64,000 nucleotides of DNA from Perkinsus marinus ATCC 50983. Taxonomy: Eukaryota; Perkinsozoa; Perkinsida; Perkinsidae. Below, in pieces: positions 38,273-50,831 of this stretch. Each line of letters opens with the position of its first letter. Position 1 is the stretch's first letter. Position numbers and translations under genes: made by a program. The notes under the pieces were generated by a model that was given only the letters and a program-made list of their open reading frames with translations, did no database searches and was not told the DNA's origin. The stretch spans positions 1-64,000 of the forward strand of contig NW_003203798.1 of NCBI RefSeq assembly GCF_000006405.1, written 5' to 3'.

Positions 38273-41200
38273 ATGACAATGTCTAGCCCATCATCAAGGA
38301 GTAGTTCTGGTGATATCGTGGATGGAGCCTCGGATGCTGAGCCACATCTGGCATACCACTCCTTGCCCACATCCTCCTCTCACCAGCTCAGTGATGAGGT
38401 GCCTACTAAGAAGTCCAGGTCTGCTGCGGACCTACGTAGATCACAGGTAGTGATATTTTCGAGGAAATCCACTTTAACAATGTCGAAAAATGCACATGGT
38501 TGGTGACAATTTAGAAATTCTGGAAATACACTTTTACTCAATGTAGTGAGAAAACTCCTGAGCTCAGCTGAGGAGGAGAGCGAACTTGTATTCCAACACT
38601 GACTTCGTGAAAATTAGGCCTATCGCATTTGAATTCGCTGAATTTTCGAACCGATAAGTATGTTGTTGTTGTTGCTATCAGATAGCCGCATTATGGTGGA
38701 AGAATTTCCTCCTAGCCCGACGGTCGAAGGTGTCGGTTATATGTGAATTCATCATACCAATAATAGTATCATTCGCCGCCTTACTCTTGGTGCCCATTAT
38801 AAACTCTGATACGTTGAATCCTATTAACACAGTAGTAAAGGGAGCTCGCTGAATATGGCCCTATCATGGCTATTCGTAGTTTTCTTGTTTTTAATATGGA
38901 AGTCACTAAGGAAAATATGTAAATGCATCGGCGGTGGGAACATATTGTTTTTCTAATTTTCAAATCTAAAAAGTCTTCACACTGCGTTAGAACTGATGAT
39001 ACATTGTGAAGGCTTATGAGCTGCCCTTTCTGAGGTCATCATATATTCTGACGAGCTACGTCGTGTAGAGTATTGGAGTTATCTCTTTCTCCTTGCTCAG
39101 CCGGGCCAACCCTACCCATTCGAATTTACCATCGACTATAACAGTACCACTGGTGCCACCCTACCAGCTGTACCAGCGCGACAAGGTGTGAATCTGTATC
39201 AGAAGATTGCCTACGACCCGCTTTACAATGCATCGGTATCTGATCCGAAATATCAGGAGCGTTTTACTCATATGAACTCTCTGGCTCTTTATGACTACTG
39301 TTTTTGTAAGACTCTCGCGATCGGTCCTAGTGGCAATGAAAATGCTATGGAATTTGCAAAGTACATTTCGAGGGAATTTTCGGAGTGGGACAAGTACCCT
39401 GCTCGAGTGAAGGCTGATAGTTATGCTGGTATACTAGGGTATGATGACAAGAACACCACATGGACCTTCCCTGAGTGTAAGGTGCTCAACGAGATGGAGT
39501 CCCGGCCTATCGTCACGAGTAGTCTAGGAGATCCCGATGGTGTGGTACGGGCAAGGGACTATGGCTCTTATACCAAAACCAGGGTTACTCAGTCGACACA
39601 GAATGACCGAATATGTGCATATATAGACTTGGAAGATCTAGAGAAGCCGATTATTAGGAGTAATGGTACCGTGAATACTAAGTATGCTCGATACGATACG
39701 TTGTGGTGGGGTGAAAATGATAGGATTCAACGTGGAGACCCCAAGGATGATGGACCGGAGTATTATGCCGATATGGGATTTGCTCTTATACAAGCAGTTA
39801 TTGACGACTTTAAGGAGCCTGATAATAGTAGCATCTATTTGGGGCAATTCCCCATGCCATATTCCTCATACACCACAGTAGCTGCTGGGGAGGCTTTCCA
39901 AGGCTTGTCTAGTATGTTTGGTGTACTCTTTTATATGTTCCCTTGCTTTGCTGTGGCGCGTAAACTCATCGCGGAAAGGTCTGGAAGGCTGAGGGAAGGT
40001 GAGGGTGGGATGGTATGCAGTTGGTGTTGCCCTCGAAAATAGTTTGATTATTTACATAGTTCTGATTAGATCCCTCTCTTTTGGAATTGGATTTTTTCCC
40101 TGGGCGGAGTCGAAAATTTTAAAATTTCACAAGGACTAGATAGAATTTCGCGCCGAAATTTTAACAAGATATTGTGATGGAGTATTATATACTTATACCG
40201 CTAGTGTGAATTCACTTGTCTGGGGGCTGCGTTTTTGATTAAAATAGCGGTCCAAGGGTTAATATCGGTTATTTTCCATATACTCAGGTATGCGTGTTAT
40301 GGGCCTAAAAGACTACCCCTACATCATGTCGTGGTATTTATGGTATTTTGCATTCTATTTTGTCATATCTCTCATAGTATTCCTATTCTCATTATGGATG
40401 CTACCCATTACTGGCTCACTCTGGCTCTTCCTCTTAACATTCCTAGACCAGCTTTCATCCATGGCATTTACGTTCGCAGTTTCTACTCTGTTTTCTAGCC
40501 CTAATTCTGGCGCGGTTTTCACGTGTGCTATATACTATATCCTTGCATTCACCCTTGCCCTATTTGGTCGTGAAGATTCCCTCTGGGGCATTTCCCTTTT
40601 ACCCCAGTGCAACTTCACTATGGTCTGTAATAACATTGGTTATCAATTCGGAATTGGTATCACGAATATCTCCGCCAACGTAGTGAATCATGGCTTCACG
40701 CTCACTATGGGAGTAGTGATGCTAATTGTTGGATTTGTGGTATGGTCTTTGGTGTACCTTTATCTGGATCAGGTGTATCCTCATGAGAATGTCGCTACGA
40801 GGAAATGGTACTTTCCCGTCCAGATGAGTTATTGGAGGGAAATACTCGGTCACGAGGAGATTTCAAAAGCGCGTGGTAGTACTACTGAGGAAGGGGAGGA
40901 GCCTGATGATATGAGCGGCATTGAACGGGCCTGGGATCAGCAGCAACTCGAGTTACTCAGGGAGGGCCAAACTGTGGATATACATAACTTGAAAGTAGGT
41001 TACGGGCATGTGAGGTTTGATGAGTTCGTGAGTTTGTGGTATAGCATCGTAGCATTTTAGAAGTGTAGAGGATCAGTAAGAAATTTGGTATCTGGGGTAT
41101 AGGTGGAAAAGTGATACCGTAGTTTGTTGAAATAGTGGAAGTTCAGCCGGGCCATCTGATATAGATTACCTCTTGGGAGCTCTCATCGTATTGGGACCAT

Positions 41201-44200
41201 CTCCGAGGGCGATTCACCGTGGTCTTCAATGTCAGCGTTGGAATATATGCTCTCTTTTTTTTTCTCTCTTGTTTTTTCCTCGGTGGCCTTATACCCCGTG
41301 AAAAACGCGATATTAGTGGTGATATGCAGTAGTCGTGAATTATATTTTCTACTAGTGCTTTTCATATCACTATCAGGGTGGTGACTACTCAATATACCAG
41401 GTTCGCTTCAAGACCCCATCTGGCAGCATAAATGCTGTTAACGGGTTGTATCTGGAAATGTTCCGTGATGAGTTATTCGTGCTTCTCGGGCACAACGGTG
41501 CTGGTAAATCTACTACTATCAATGTACTCTCTGGAATGTTGACGCCGACTAGCGGGGTAAGTAGTAGTAGTACTGTTCCTGCCCAGTAGATTGTAATCAC
41601 ATTTAGGATGTCCGAATATTCAACCATAGAGTGCCTGAGGACATGCCTCTCATACGTCGTAGTATGGGAGTATGTCTACAACATAACGTCCTATGGGGGG
41701 ACCTTACTGTGAAGGAGCATCTAGATCTATTTGCTCGGATAAGGGGTCTCAGCACGGAGGGCTCTGAAAAGTTAGCAGAGGAGGTTGGACTTGGGATGAA
41801 ATACAACGCCAAAGCCAAGACCCTTTCTGGTAGGTCGTTTTCTCGAGGGCGACGAGTTTTCTCAGTGCTAGCTCTAGCATGTCGTTGTCTATTATAATCT
41901 AGTTTTTATAATCTAGTTTTATACGGTAGATCATCCAGAAACCTATGATGTTCCTGAGGGAACTCATTTTGAGGAATATATTCTTCCATCAGTTTCCCAT
42001 GTAAATGTCATCAGTATTCCATGAGTATTTCCCCCATTGTTATCAAACTCTCAAGGGCGTTATCCCTCAAAGTTAAATGGGCTCCTAGCCTTGTATATAG
42101 TTGATATTATTATTATATGAAAATATATATCATCGTAATAATCGATTAGAATTCAATACTGTATCGTCAAGTAAGCGTTATCGTTGGACGTGTTCGGTTT
42201 GATTAGGTGGCATGCAAAGAAAGTTGTCAGTTGGTGTGGCGTTCGTTGGCAATCCCAAGGTGGTCATACTAGATGAGCCTTCTAGTGGTATGGACCCCAG
42301 CGCTCGTCGTAGCATGTGGGATTTCCTACGGACCAAACGAGAAGGTCGAATTATGTGCGTTACTACACACTACATGGACGAGGCTGATATCCTCGCTGAC
42401 CGAGTTGGTATCATCGGCAATGGGAAACTCCTGGCTTATGGTTCCACAAGCTTCCTAAAGCGTCACTATGGTGAGCTATTCGACTTAGTTGCTCTCAGTG
42501 AGTTGTTCTTGTTTTAGGTAGCGGGTACAATGTAACGATTGCTAAAACAGTAGAGAGTGTTCCCGACGAGCCCATACTCAAGTGTGTTAAGGGGCATTTG
42601 AGCGACGAATATCCGGTCACAGTAGTGTCGAGTATTGGCCTTGAGCTCGGTTTGCGAATACCCTTTGAGGCTGTTGATGAGTTTGGGCCTATGTTCAAGA
42701 CTCTGGATGCTGAGAAGGGCTCGCTAGGGATATCGTCCTATGGTGTTTCGGTCACCAATCTTGAGGAGGTGTTCTTGAAGGTAAGGGAGCTCGCGTTGAT
42801 ATGAACATGTGTTGGTTTTCTCAGCTCAGTTCGGGAATTTCCTCAAGTATAGGAGAGAAGTTCGCAGAAAAATAACAAAATTTTCTCAGAGTTTTCATAT
42901 AGTCGCTAACACACGTAGTTGACCACGTGTGTATTGTTCCCGTCCCGATAAAGACACTACGTAAGGGCCAGAACAACAAAACCCATTCGATGACGAGGGG
43001 AATATGATAAATTCAACCATAGTACTGGGCAGCGTTGGAATTTTGTATGTCTGCCTCCCTCAGCTGAGTCAAGCAGTTCCTTCGGTAATTATGGCATTTT
43101 ACATACAAATTTGAGTACAGAAACCCATGAGAATTTCCCCAAAAATTTCCTCATTTTTCCGCATGTAGTTGACCATATGCAAATTTTCCCCCCTCAGGTT
43201 AGTTCGAAGTCTGAGGACCCCACGAGCAAAGATATAAAATCCCAGCATACGAAGGTCCATGCCGACATACCGGTGAAACGCAACATCCTAAACCAGTTTC
43301 TGGCCTTGTCACTTCGCCGTATACTCTACGGCTATCGCAAGTGGATTGCGACTCTGGCCGGTTTCATCATACCCTTCCTGGTCCTGTTGGCATTGCTTGG
43401 TTTACAAAAGGCATCATTAGCCCTTAAGGATCCGGCTCTGTTGGTGTTGGGCCCGACAAGCAGTCCGTATGAGCTTGGACCGTCCACTCATGTTAGTGGT
43501 TATTGGCATCGTGACAATCCTGATGTGTTGCGAACTGTCTATGATGATCAGGAAGTGCTTGTTAACTTGTCCGAGGAGAAACTGGGCATATTCGAATTCA
43601 TAGAGTGCCTCAATATGGAACCATGGTACTTCATGGCAAAGCCTAAGAAGGAGGTAGATCCCCTAGCACCGATAAATCAGAAGATATGCAAAGCGGTGAC
43701 CTCATTCTCCAAGTCGTTATTGGGCAACAATACGGCGACCTTTGACACTACTGCATATGGTATCACCAGTCGGGTGGCATTCACTGATATGACTGCTATG
43801 CATATGCTACCATATGCTATGTCGGCTGACTACCCCAACGCTACTATTGTGAACCATCCATTGCCAGTCACCTACGGCCAGAAGAGTGCAGACTTGGTGA
43901 ACTTGTCAATGTCCTTCTCACTGGGCGGTATGTTCGTCATTGCCTTCATAGTAGCGGCCAGTAACATGTTGTCATATGCTATGATGGAGAAGACCTCCCT
44001 TGTGAAGGAACAACTGTATGTAAGTGGATGCAACATTGCCATGTATTGGTTGTCGTCGTGGATCTATGATTTCCTTACTATCTTCGCATGTGCTGCCCTG
44101 TGCTTCAGTGCTATTAGTATATACGACTTGGACTTATACCTGCATGGAAAAGCTCTCGCTGCCACTTGGCTGCTCCTGCTTGGTTTTTGTTTTTCCGCAC

Positions 44201-46253
44201 CAGGCTTCAACTACTGCGTATCGCTGATATCAAGATCAGCGACGATAGCTACATACATAAGAGTTGGTGTAGGCTTGGTCATCGGGATGATAGGCTCATT
44301 CGTGGTCGCCTTCCTTCTCTATAGTGGTCTCCGCAACCCTGCTGGCGTACCTCTCATGTGGGTCTTCCGGTTGGTCCCCTCCTTTCCCCTGGCCAACGGT
44401 ATCACTACTATGTTCTTCGCTACACTGGGTATGGTACGCACTCCTGAGGGCCAGACTGGTGTTATCGTCCCACCTCTGACGTCAGTGATTGCAGGGAACT
44501 GTGTGGAAGGCTCTACACCGGGAAGTGAAGGCTACTACTGTGTGGCAGTTGCTGGTGATGATATTATCATGTTGTTCATAATGGGTACCTTTTACCTGGT
44601 AGCGGCTATATGCCTTGACTATTGGCTTTGTAACACACGTTGGAATACGAAGAAGGACGTCATAGTGCCCGCCGATAAGCTTGGCTTCGAGGACCTTAGG
44701 GTCATCGAGGAGAAGGAAAGGGTTGCCGGGCTTGATCCGGAGGCTCAAATGGTCTACATACGTGACTTGAAAAAAGTATTCCATCCACATAGCAAGAGGA
44801 AACAGGTACGTCAAAATGCTTAGGAATGGGGTTCATGCTCATGCTAGGTATGGGCAGTTCGTGGGCTCAACTACGCCTCGGCGGACGGTGGCATCTTTGG
44901 TCTTCTTGGTGTTAATGGTGCCGGTAAGACTACAACTTTCAAGATGCTATGTGGCCTGTTGAAACCCTCTGCTGGGGATATCTACCTAGCTGGGAGGAGC
45001 CTATCAGGAAACACTGACGAGGTTGGTGTTGTTGACACTATCGATCGGTTGAGTATGTTTGTGGTCAGGTTCGGAAGAATATAGGCTATTGTCCACAACA
45101 AGACGCTCTTATCGACGGTCTCACTGTGGAGGAACATTTAACAATGTGAGCCTTCTTATACAACCAGTTTAGAATGCTCGATCGATCGCAGGTACGGCAC
45201 GATACGTGGAGTGCCTCTAGGGATGATGAAAGCCCATGTAAAGGAGTTGATGGAGATCCTACAGCTAAGGTAAGGAGGTTATAGTCATTCAATTCATCAA
45301 TGGCTTTCCTGCTAGTCGCTACGCCCATTCATATGCGACAAGGCTATCAGGAGGCAACAAGAGGAAGCTGTGTGTTGGTATGGCCCTCATTGGTCAGCCC
45401 TCCATAGTCTTCTTGGATGAGCCTACCACTGGTGTGGACCCCGAAGCCCGCAGGTGATGCCCTGCTTCAACTTTTTTACTTACGTCTTTGTAGGAACATT
45501 TGGAACGTGATTAACAAGATAGCAAATGGTAGAGGTAAGAGGTCAGCAGTTATCCTTACTACCCACAGCATGGAGGAGGCAGACGCCTTATGTAACGAAA
45601 TGGTCATACAGGTTAGTCTACAGGCTCCTATGCTAATAGCAATGGGTGGACTTCAGGTGGAAGGCCAATTCCGATGCCTTGGGACTTCACAACAGATCAA
45701 GTCCGAGTACGGCGCTGGTTATAAGCTGCAAGTTCATTTTATACCGTCGCCCATTCGTGAGAGGACCTTGACGCTGCGTAGGATATCTTCAGCGGCTGAC
45801 AGGGAAGACTTTCTAATGCGGACTGATGATGACATTGTGGAACTCCTTGAAAACAACGGTAGGTCACTGGTCTGATTTCATGTACAGTGTTGTGGACCAG
45901 GTGTAACGGACCGTAACGCTATCAACTGTGTGATACTGCTTGGGTCACCTCAGCCGGAAGGTTTTCGTATGTTCAGTGGCCCAACCCTTGCTGAGGGTAT
46001 ACATCGTGCACAAGTCCATGAGCGCATGTTGCGGTGGTTGAAGGAGAATCTGGGTGTTGGTTGTAGCTCATTAGATGCCTTTGGAGAATACAATCTCCCG
46101 AAAGAGCTCAAACTCGGCGAGGTATTCACTCGATTGACCGATAGCAGTGTTAAGGAGGAGCTCGGCTACGATGACTTCCAGCTTACTCAAGCCACGTTGG
46201 AGCATGTGTTCAATTCTTTTGCTAAACAGACTCCTGCAAGAGACGATAATTGA
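38273..46253 (+). CDS. ABCA-type full ABC transporter
   Basis: The start is probably one of the ATGs at 38270-38281 ([14 protein letters not shown]); upstream in-frame ATGs exist. Layout: a cytoplasmic N-terminus; [16 protein letters not shown], the ABCA start of TM1 (38682); a large extracytoplasmic loop (39100-40000); and a TM bundle (40290-40800). NBD1 has Walker [10 protein letters not shown] (41.49 kb), signature [10 protein letters not shown] split by an intron, Walker [12 protein letters not shown] (42.27 kb) and H-loop TTHYMDEAD. The second TMD starts with [17 protein letters not shown] (43.3 kb). NBD2 has GVNGAGKTT (44.9 kb), [10 protein letters not shown] (45.35 kb), [10 protein letters not shown] (45.42 kb) and TTHSMEEAD. 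The end is [12 protein letters not shown] at 46253. Family members move lipids across membranes; the substrate is unknown. All ATPase motifs are intact in both halves. Introns at 38447-38681, 41027-41377 and 42781-43197 hold introner-like repeats. Confidence 0.93.
38480..38606 (+). repeat. Introner-like repeat, copy 8
   Basis: A forward copy in ABCA intron 1 (38447-38681), sense. It has AATGCACATGGTTGGTGACA, CTCCTGAGCTCAGCTGAGG and GTATTCCAACACTG; the centre is shortened. Confidence 0.85.
41230..41262 (-). repeat. Introner-like repeat fragment
   Basis: A fragment of the family's 3' end in reverse orientation (AGCGTTGGAATATATGCTC) followed by a T/C-rich run, in an ABCA intron. Confidence 0.45.
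42823..42955 (-). repeat. Introner-like repeat, copy 9
   Basis: A reverse copy in the ABCA intron 42781-43197. It has CTCAGCTCAGTTCGGG, TTTTCTCAGAGTTTTCATAT and CACACGTAGTTGACCACGTG. Confidence 0.85.
43026..43195 (-). repeat. Introner-like repeat, copy 10
   Basis: A second reverse copy in the same ABCA intron, about 70 bp downstream of copy 9. It has GCGTTGGAATTTTG, CCTCAGCTGAG, GTACAGAAACCCATG and CATGTAGTTGACCATATGC. Its T/C-rich edge runs directly into the intron's acceptor (CCCCTCAG), so the repeat supplies the polypyrimidine tract. Confidence 0.85.
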
Positions 46254-46944
46254 TTATCATCGATGTGTTCTTCCTTGTTCCTATTCCTATAGTAGTACCA
46301 TATGTATACACTTATAATTCCTCCGTATCTCCCTGGTTACAGGGGGCATTCCTTATGTGCAGTTCTAAGCGGTTTTGTCTCTCAATCAATAATGGAGATT
46401 TGTGTTTCTTAGTGGGAACAAGCAATCGATTCGCTCTCCTAGAAAGTCTCCAGAGGCACCCACATTTACTGTCCGTTACTGTCGTAGAATGCATGTTCAC
46501 TACGTGTGTGAGCTGTGGTCAGAAGTCATTCGTGGAGTCGGTGACCCGATTTCCTTGAAATACCTCGATGTTCTGTTATCAACGTCACGTTTGCTGTGAG
46601 ACAAGCTCGGTGAGGGTGACACGATTGTAATCATTGAAGAGCCCGAGACAAAGGCTAAGTCAATGGCCGTTGGAATTACTCTCCAGTTTCTGAATCATTT
46701 GTGAATGTTTCATGCGTACCTCTATCTAGCGACAATCCAATCTCCATCTTCTGGTTTCTCCCTAATCCCATCAGAACAAGCACATAGTCAAACAATCATA
46801 TCGGAGGAACACAACTCTCATGACGCAGCGCAAGGTTCAATTATCACGTTTTCGCTTACCGGAGTTATTCTGATCACACGTATCCTCTGGCTTATTGTTG
46901 ATCGCCCAGAGGCACCGCTGAATCTACAATGATTTTATATTGAA
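46254..46944. other. Possible small plus-strand gene or exons, unresolved
   Basis: Between the ABCA stop and the HhH gene end, the frame at about 46606-46704 reads LGEGDTIVIIEEPETKAKSM and continues to a TGA at 46704, which looks like a genuine 3' exon. A preceding candidate exon (about 46402-46585) is open but in doubt. The short beta-strand-rich block is somewhat Alba-like, but this is too weak for a name. No start was found. Confidence 0.25.
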
Positions 46945-47850
46945 TTATGAACAAGTGATTCGACGTACCCTCTCCGGTGTCCACTCGTCACCACCCTTTA
47001 CGCTTCGAAGCTCCTTGGACACCTCTTGTATGCGAGTGAATACTTCTTTATACGTTGGGAGGTCGTACCAGAACATCCTTGCACTACACAATGACTGAAC
47101 TGGCATGTTGAGCTTACTTGCGTGGGATATCGCAAGCTAAGATGGCTTCATCGCTCATGAATGGAATACTCGCTTCTCGCGCGGACAGTACAGCACTCGC
47201 TGTTGCCACTCCCACTCCTGAGCAGAAAGTAAAACTAGAGCAGCAAGTAACGGATTACCTCTAAGAGCGGTTAAGGCCACAACCGCACCAAGAAAGTCCC
47301 GGCGCTTGAGCTGTACGGGAGCAATCACAAATCATCAGTCAGCTCAATTCTCACCTTGACGTCAGCCGCAGCCCATGCGTCTTTCACGGCTGCCTCAGAG
47401 TTGCTCCGAACCTGTTCAACAAGAGGCTTCAAATGTTCGGTGTTCGGATGAGTCGAGCTTGTAGTGTGTCCCGGTTCCCTCACCAGCTTCATTAGAGGGC
47501 GGAATTTCCCTCTTGTTATTTTCCACTTTACAATCAATGTCAGAGTGTCGAGAGTGAGTTCCTCTTGGGACTTTCCGAACTGAAAATAGCGATGTAATGA
47601 GATAATAACATGCCTCGATGGTAGATCGCTCTCTTAGGCAGTGCCACATTGGCACCTTCATTCGCGCCTCTTCCAAGTCACGCAGGAGTGGCCATGCTTT
47701 CCGTTTCTTGCCTACAGCCTGTAGTGAGCCTTGAATTGATGCTATGTATCAATGAATCTTCACCTCAAGCGCAGAGTCATAGAGTCCTTCAGCACATTGC
47801 CAAGCATCTACGGAACGATCCTGTAACAACGCGCTAGACGGAAGGGTCAT
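46945..47850 (-). CDS. Conserved HhH-containing protein, unknown function
   Basis: The start is the ATG at 47850 (MTLPSSALLQDRSVDAWQ). Exons continue with KKRKAWPLLRDLEEARMK, then LIVKWKITRGKFRPLMKLV (47.5 kb), LKRRDFLGAVVALTALRG (47.28 kb) and the helix-hairpin-helix-like GVGVATASAVLSA followed by IPFMSDEA (47.17 kb). The end is TPERVRRITCS and TAA at 46945. The combination 'WKLTRGKxRP...L(K/R)GVG.ATASAVL...PFMSDEA' is, from memory, a conserved uncharacterised eukaryotic family; I know no assigned function. HhH motifs usually contact DNA backbone, so DNA binding is a guess. One intron (after RERSTIE) keeps the frame only if its donor is GC (GCATGT...TTTCAG). The first tRNA lies 58 bp upstream. 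Confidence 0.7.
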
Positions 47851-47907
47851 GGGAAATTACAACAGAAAATGCATGCACCACGTATAGATATGCCAATGTC
47901 TATACAT

Positions 47908-47980
47908 AGCCTTCTGCCGGAGTTGAACCGACGACCTCCCGCTTACTAAGCGGGTGCTCTACCAACTAAGCTAAGAAGGC
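47908..47980 (-). tRNA. tRNA-Thr (anticodon AGT)
   Basis: Folds as a standard cloverleaf: acceptor GCCTTCT/AGAAGGC, D-arm with AGCTTAGTTGGTAGAGC, anticodon stem CCCGC/GCGGG with loop TTAGTAA (anticodon AGT), and T-arm GTCGG-TTCAACT-CCGGC. A and B boxes are intact, there is no intron, and CCA is not encoded. No clear T-run terminator is seen directly downstream. Confidence 0.95.
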
Positions 47981-49080
47981 TGATATCTTCATAAATCCGA
48001 AGAGCTCCACGCATGCACGACATCAGGCGATAAATATCTCAGTTAATCGCACAATTGAATGTCAAAGATTGTGGAAAAGCGCGATTAACTCCCGAATGCG
48101 TAGAAGTCCAAAACTGACAAACACAACATCCCGATAATTTTAGCCAATATGTAGGGGTATTACAGTAGCAATCGTCAATATGCTCCTAATGCGACCCCGA
48201 ATAGAATACCTCCAATAGGCTATTCTCATTATTTATGCACAGATGACGGTCGAACTCTTCTCAACTTGCATGAAGGTCGATACGCTGGAGTTAGCTAGCT
48301 TGCCACTCCATATCCATCAACATCACGCAAGGAATACTCAATGATCTTGCAACGACGGCAAATATTATTGTCAGCAGCAACATGCGAATCGCAATCACAC
48401 TAAGTCAGGTCATACGGTCGCGCCAGTAAAATATCTCATCGCAACCAACTTTTGAACACTTAAGTTCATACTGGATCACCACTACAGCGAAGTGGCACCT
48501 TAGGCCAGCGAAAGCATGCTCGAACTACCAACTACGTGGAAATACCGAGTGCAGCGGCGAGCAACTACTTACAGCTTAACGATTGGCCTAAGACACTATC
48601 AAGCTGAGTGACGATTCAGACATCAATATTTTTCTCAATAAAAAGCGTAAATGCTAATACCAATATATTCTATCTTACTAAGTAGCTCCATTTACCACCG
48701 GTTTGAGCGGTCAATGAACTACGCTATTTCTATACAAAATAGAAGGCCTCTACGAGCCTTCTCGACCGCCACGTTTACCACGAAGTAGACCAGTACAGTA
48801 GACATTCACCAGGGCGAGCGCTACCATAATCGGCCTAACCATCAGTCAAGTAGATGAACAGTCAAGCAAAGAAGAACGGATACCAAGAATAGTGAGAGCC
48901 CATGAATGTGCAGTCTCAAGAGCACGAGAAAATGTATCACAGTTGGGATCAACGTTACCATTATTAATATTGGAATGGTGACAACAGTTGAAACGGTCGA
49001 GACGAGTAAGAGGGTGTCCCACCGTGAGAACTGGCGGGCTACGAACATGCAAAGAGAACTAGCAATACTAATCTGAGGCT
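47981..49080. other. Intergenic stretch, nothing recognised
   Basis: About 1.1 kb. No supported protein or RNA gene; short minus-strand frames near 48842-49052 are overlapping and unlike proteins. Confidence 0.5.
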
Positions 49081-49194
49081 ATTGGCCCGACGACATCATC
49101 ATCATCACTGTAAAGAAGTGACATGCTGTGAAATATGTAGAGCACTTGCTGACTTTGTCGTACGACCAGCCTCAGGAACACCTTCTACTGCAGA

Positions 49195-50831
49195 GGGAAG
49201 CGAACGAGCTCCTGTACAAAGGTACTCGATAGCGATACCATTCTCGCGTGAACTCACTTCCAAAACGTGCGGACCATCTTCCTTCAAGCTCTCGCTTCGG
49301 AATGTCCTCTCATACACGACGAGGTCCCATGCAGTAATGGGGCCGAACTCGACAGCGGGACGACCACTGACCCAATACAACCTCCGCACACGCAGTAACG
49401 TCTCTGTCGCTTACAGTTTCTCCTTGTAAAAGTCCACTATCTTAATCCCCTCCTCACCAAGTCGATTCTTAGCCAGAGTGAGATGAGCTCGCTTCTTATA
49501 CCGGATCTTATCTGCCATCACGACTGTCATCCCAGAGAAAGCCCAACAATAAGAATCACCTTTTATGAAGCCACCAAGGGCTGAGCGAACATCGCCCAAG
49601 ACTTGGTCATAACCCAAACTCAGCAACACACATCTGAGACATGATTCCTCAGCCTGGATCTGCCTACCATATCAGACTTACCCGTCTGGTGACACCAGGA
49701 GCTCCTCCACTTTCACAGGCGACTCGCCACACGTGACAAACGACTCCTGAGCATTTTCAAGTGGACTAATCGCGAAAATCACTCATTTACAGTATCATCT
49801 TCCGAGTCATCTTCAGCATCACATTTAACAGGCAAAGTTGAATACCCCGAACTCGCCGCGGTCACCTACAATATAAAATTAAAAGGTCTGGGAATACTCC
49901 ATCCTCTCAAAGGGAGCTCCTTTCTATGACCAATAGTTTACTTTGCACTACTAAGTTCTTAGCTGATAATTTTTCGACAGCATGAGCGGCCAAGACGAAC
50001 TGAATAAAACCCTCTAGTGCGCCACGCAGTACATCTATTTATAAACTACTAAGTGTGCAAACTCGCTGCACATTGAAATTGCATAAGGATAAAATTGATG
50101 AGCACTCACCATGCTAGCCAGACTGCTAGGTGATTGCTCCTCAGCACTAGTGTAAAGTGACGATACCGTACTGCTGCTATCAGTAGCACATAGAGCTGTG
50201 AGGGGCTGGTCAGCATCCAGTAGCTGTGTGCCTCCCATACTACGATGACCAGAAGCCGACGACAAGAATGCCCAATCCAGGTCCAACAGTACGGCTAACA
50301 TCAGTGAGGTACAATGAAAGCTGTAGTAGAAAGTAGCCTACCCCGAGCCTCCTCATACGATGCTGTAAAGAAGCCTGTTACACTAGAATGCAATCCGTAT
50401 AGGTAACTCTCGTCCGGCCCAAACAGGGACAGTGCCTGGCAGTAGTGTAGGAGTATATGCGGTATTGTAAACTGTTGTTGACAATGAGAAAATTATTGCA
50501 ATTTCATACTAATTTCCGTCCACTCCTAAGTAGCGTGACAATTTCAAAACTCAGCTGAGGCAACTAGTCTATGTAGTTCAGTGTAGCAGTCATCTACTAT
50601 GAAAAGCACTCCAGCCTCATATACCTCCTTTCTAGCCTCGTCCAGTCTCCTATAAAGCTCCGACTCCCTACGAGGCTCCACGTAAACTATGAGTTCTTTG
50701 GTAGAGCCTCTACAATAACCCTCTTCAGTGGCCTCTTCTCCTTGTGCTGAGGCCTCTATTCCTTCCCTCTGGCCTCCACCCGTTCGCTGCCTAGTCACAG
50801 TAGGAGTAGCAGCGAGTATAGTAGCAGCCAT
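49195..50831 (-). CDS. Hypothetical multi-exon protein, unknown function
   Basis: The start is the ATG at 50831 (MAATILAATPTVTRQRTGGG). Exons follow: ELIVYVEPRRESELYRRLDE to VDDCYTEL; ALSLFGPDESYLYGLHSS (50.4 kb); LLDLDWAFLSSASGHRSMGG (50.27 kb); acidic KCDAEDDSEDD (49.82 kb); ESFVTCGESPVKVEELL (49.73 kb); and a well-conserved-looking C-terminal part, GYDQVLGDVRSALGGFIKGD to KIVDFYKEK (49.63-49.42 kb). That part splices over a 33-nt GTAAGC...GGAG intron to LLYWVSGRPAVEFGPITAW (49.39 kb). The last intron and stop are uncertain: the end could be near 49195 or 49105. No family was recognised. The first intron contains a divergent introner-like copy. Confidence 0.55.
50465..50575 (+). repeat. Introner-like repeat, copy 11 (divergent)
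   Basis: A forward copy, antisense to the host gene. It has CTGTTGTTGACAATGAGAAA and AAAACTCAGCTGAGGCAACTAG; the rest is diverged. It lies in the first intron of the hypothetical gene. Confidence 0.6.

Noticed and set aside
40080-40240. A further introner-like copy in the ABCA intron near 40.1 kb
   Set aside because: It is AT-rich and shows only weak resemblance (GGAGTATTATATAC); the ordered family blocks are missing.
46402-46704. Alba-like DNA/RNA-binding protein
   Set aside because: Only one short block (LGEGDTIVIIEEPETKAKSM) is suggestive; the upstream exon and start could not be found, so the name was not used.
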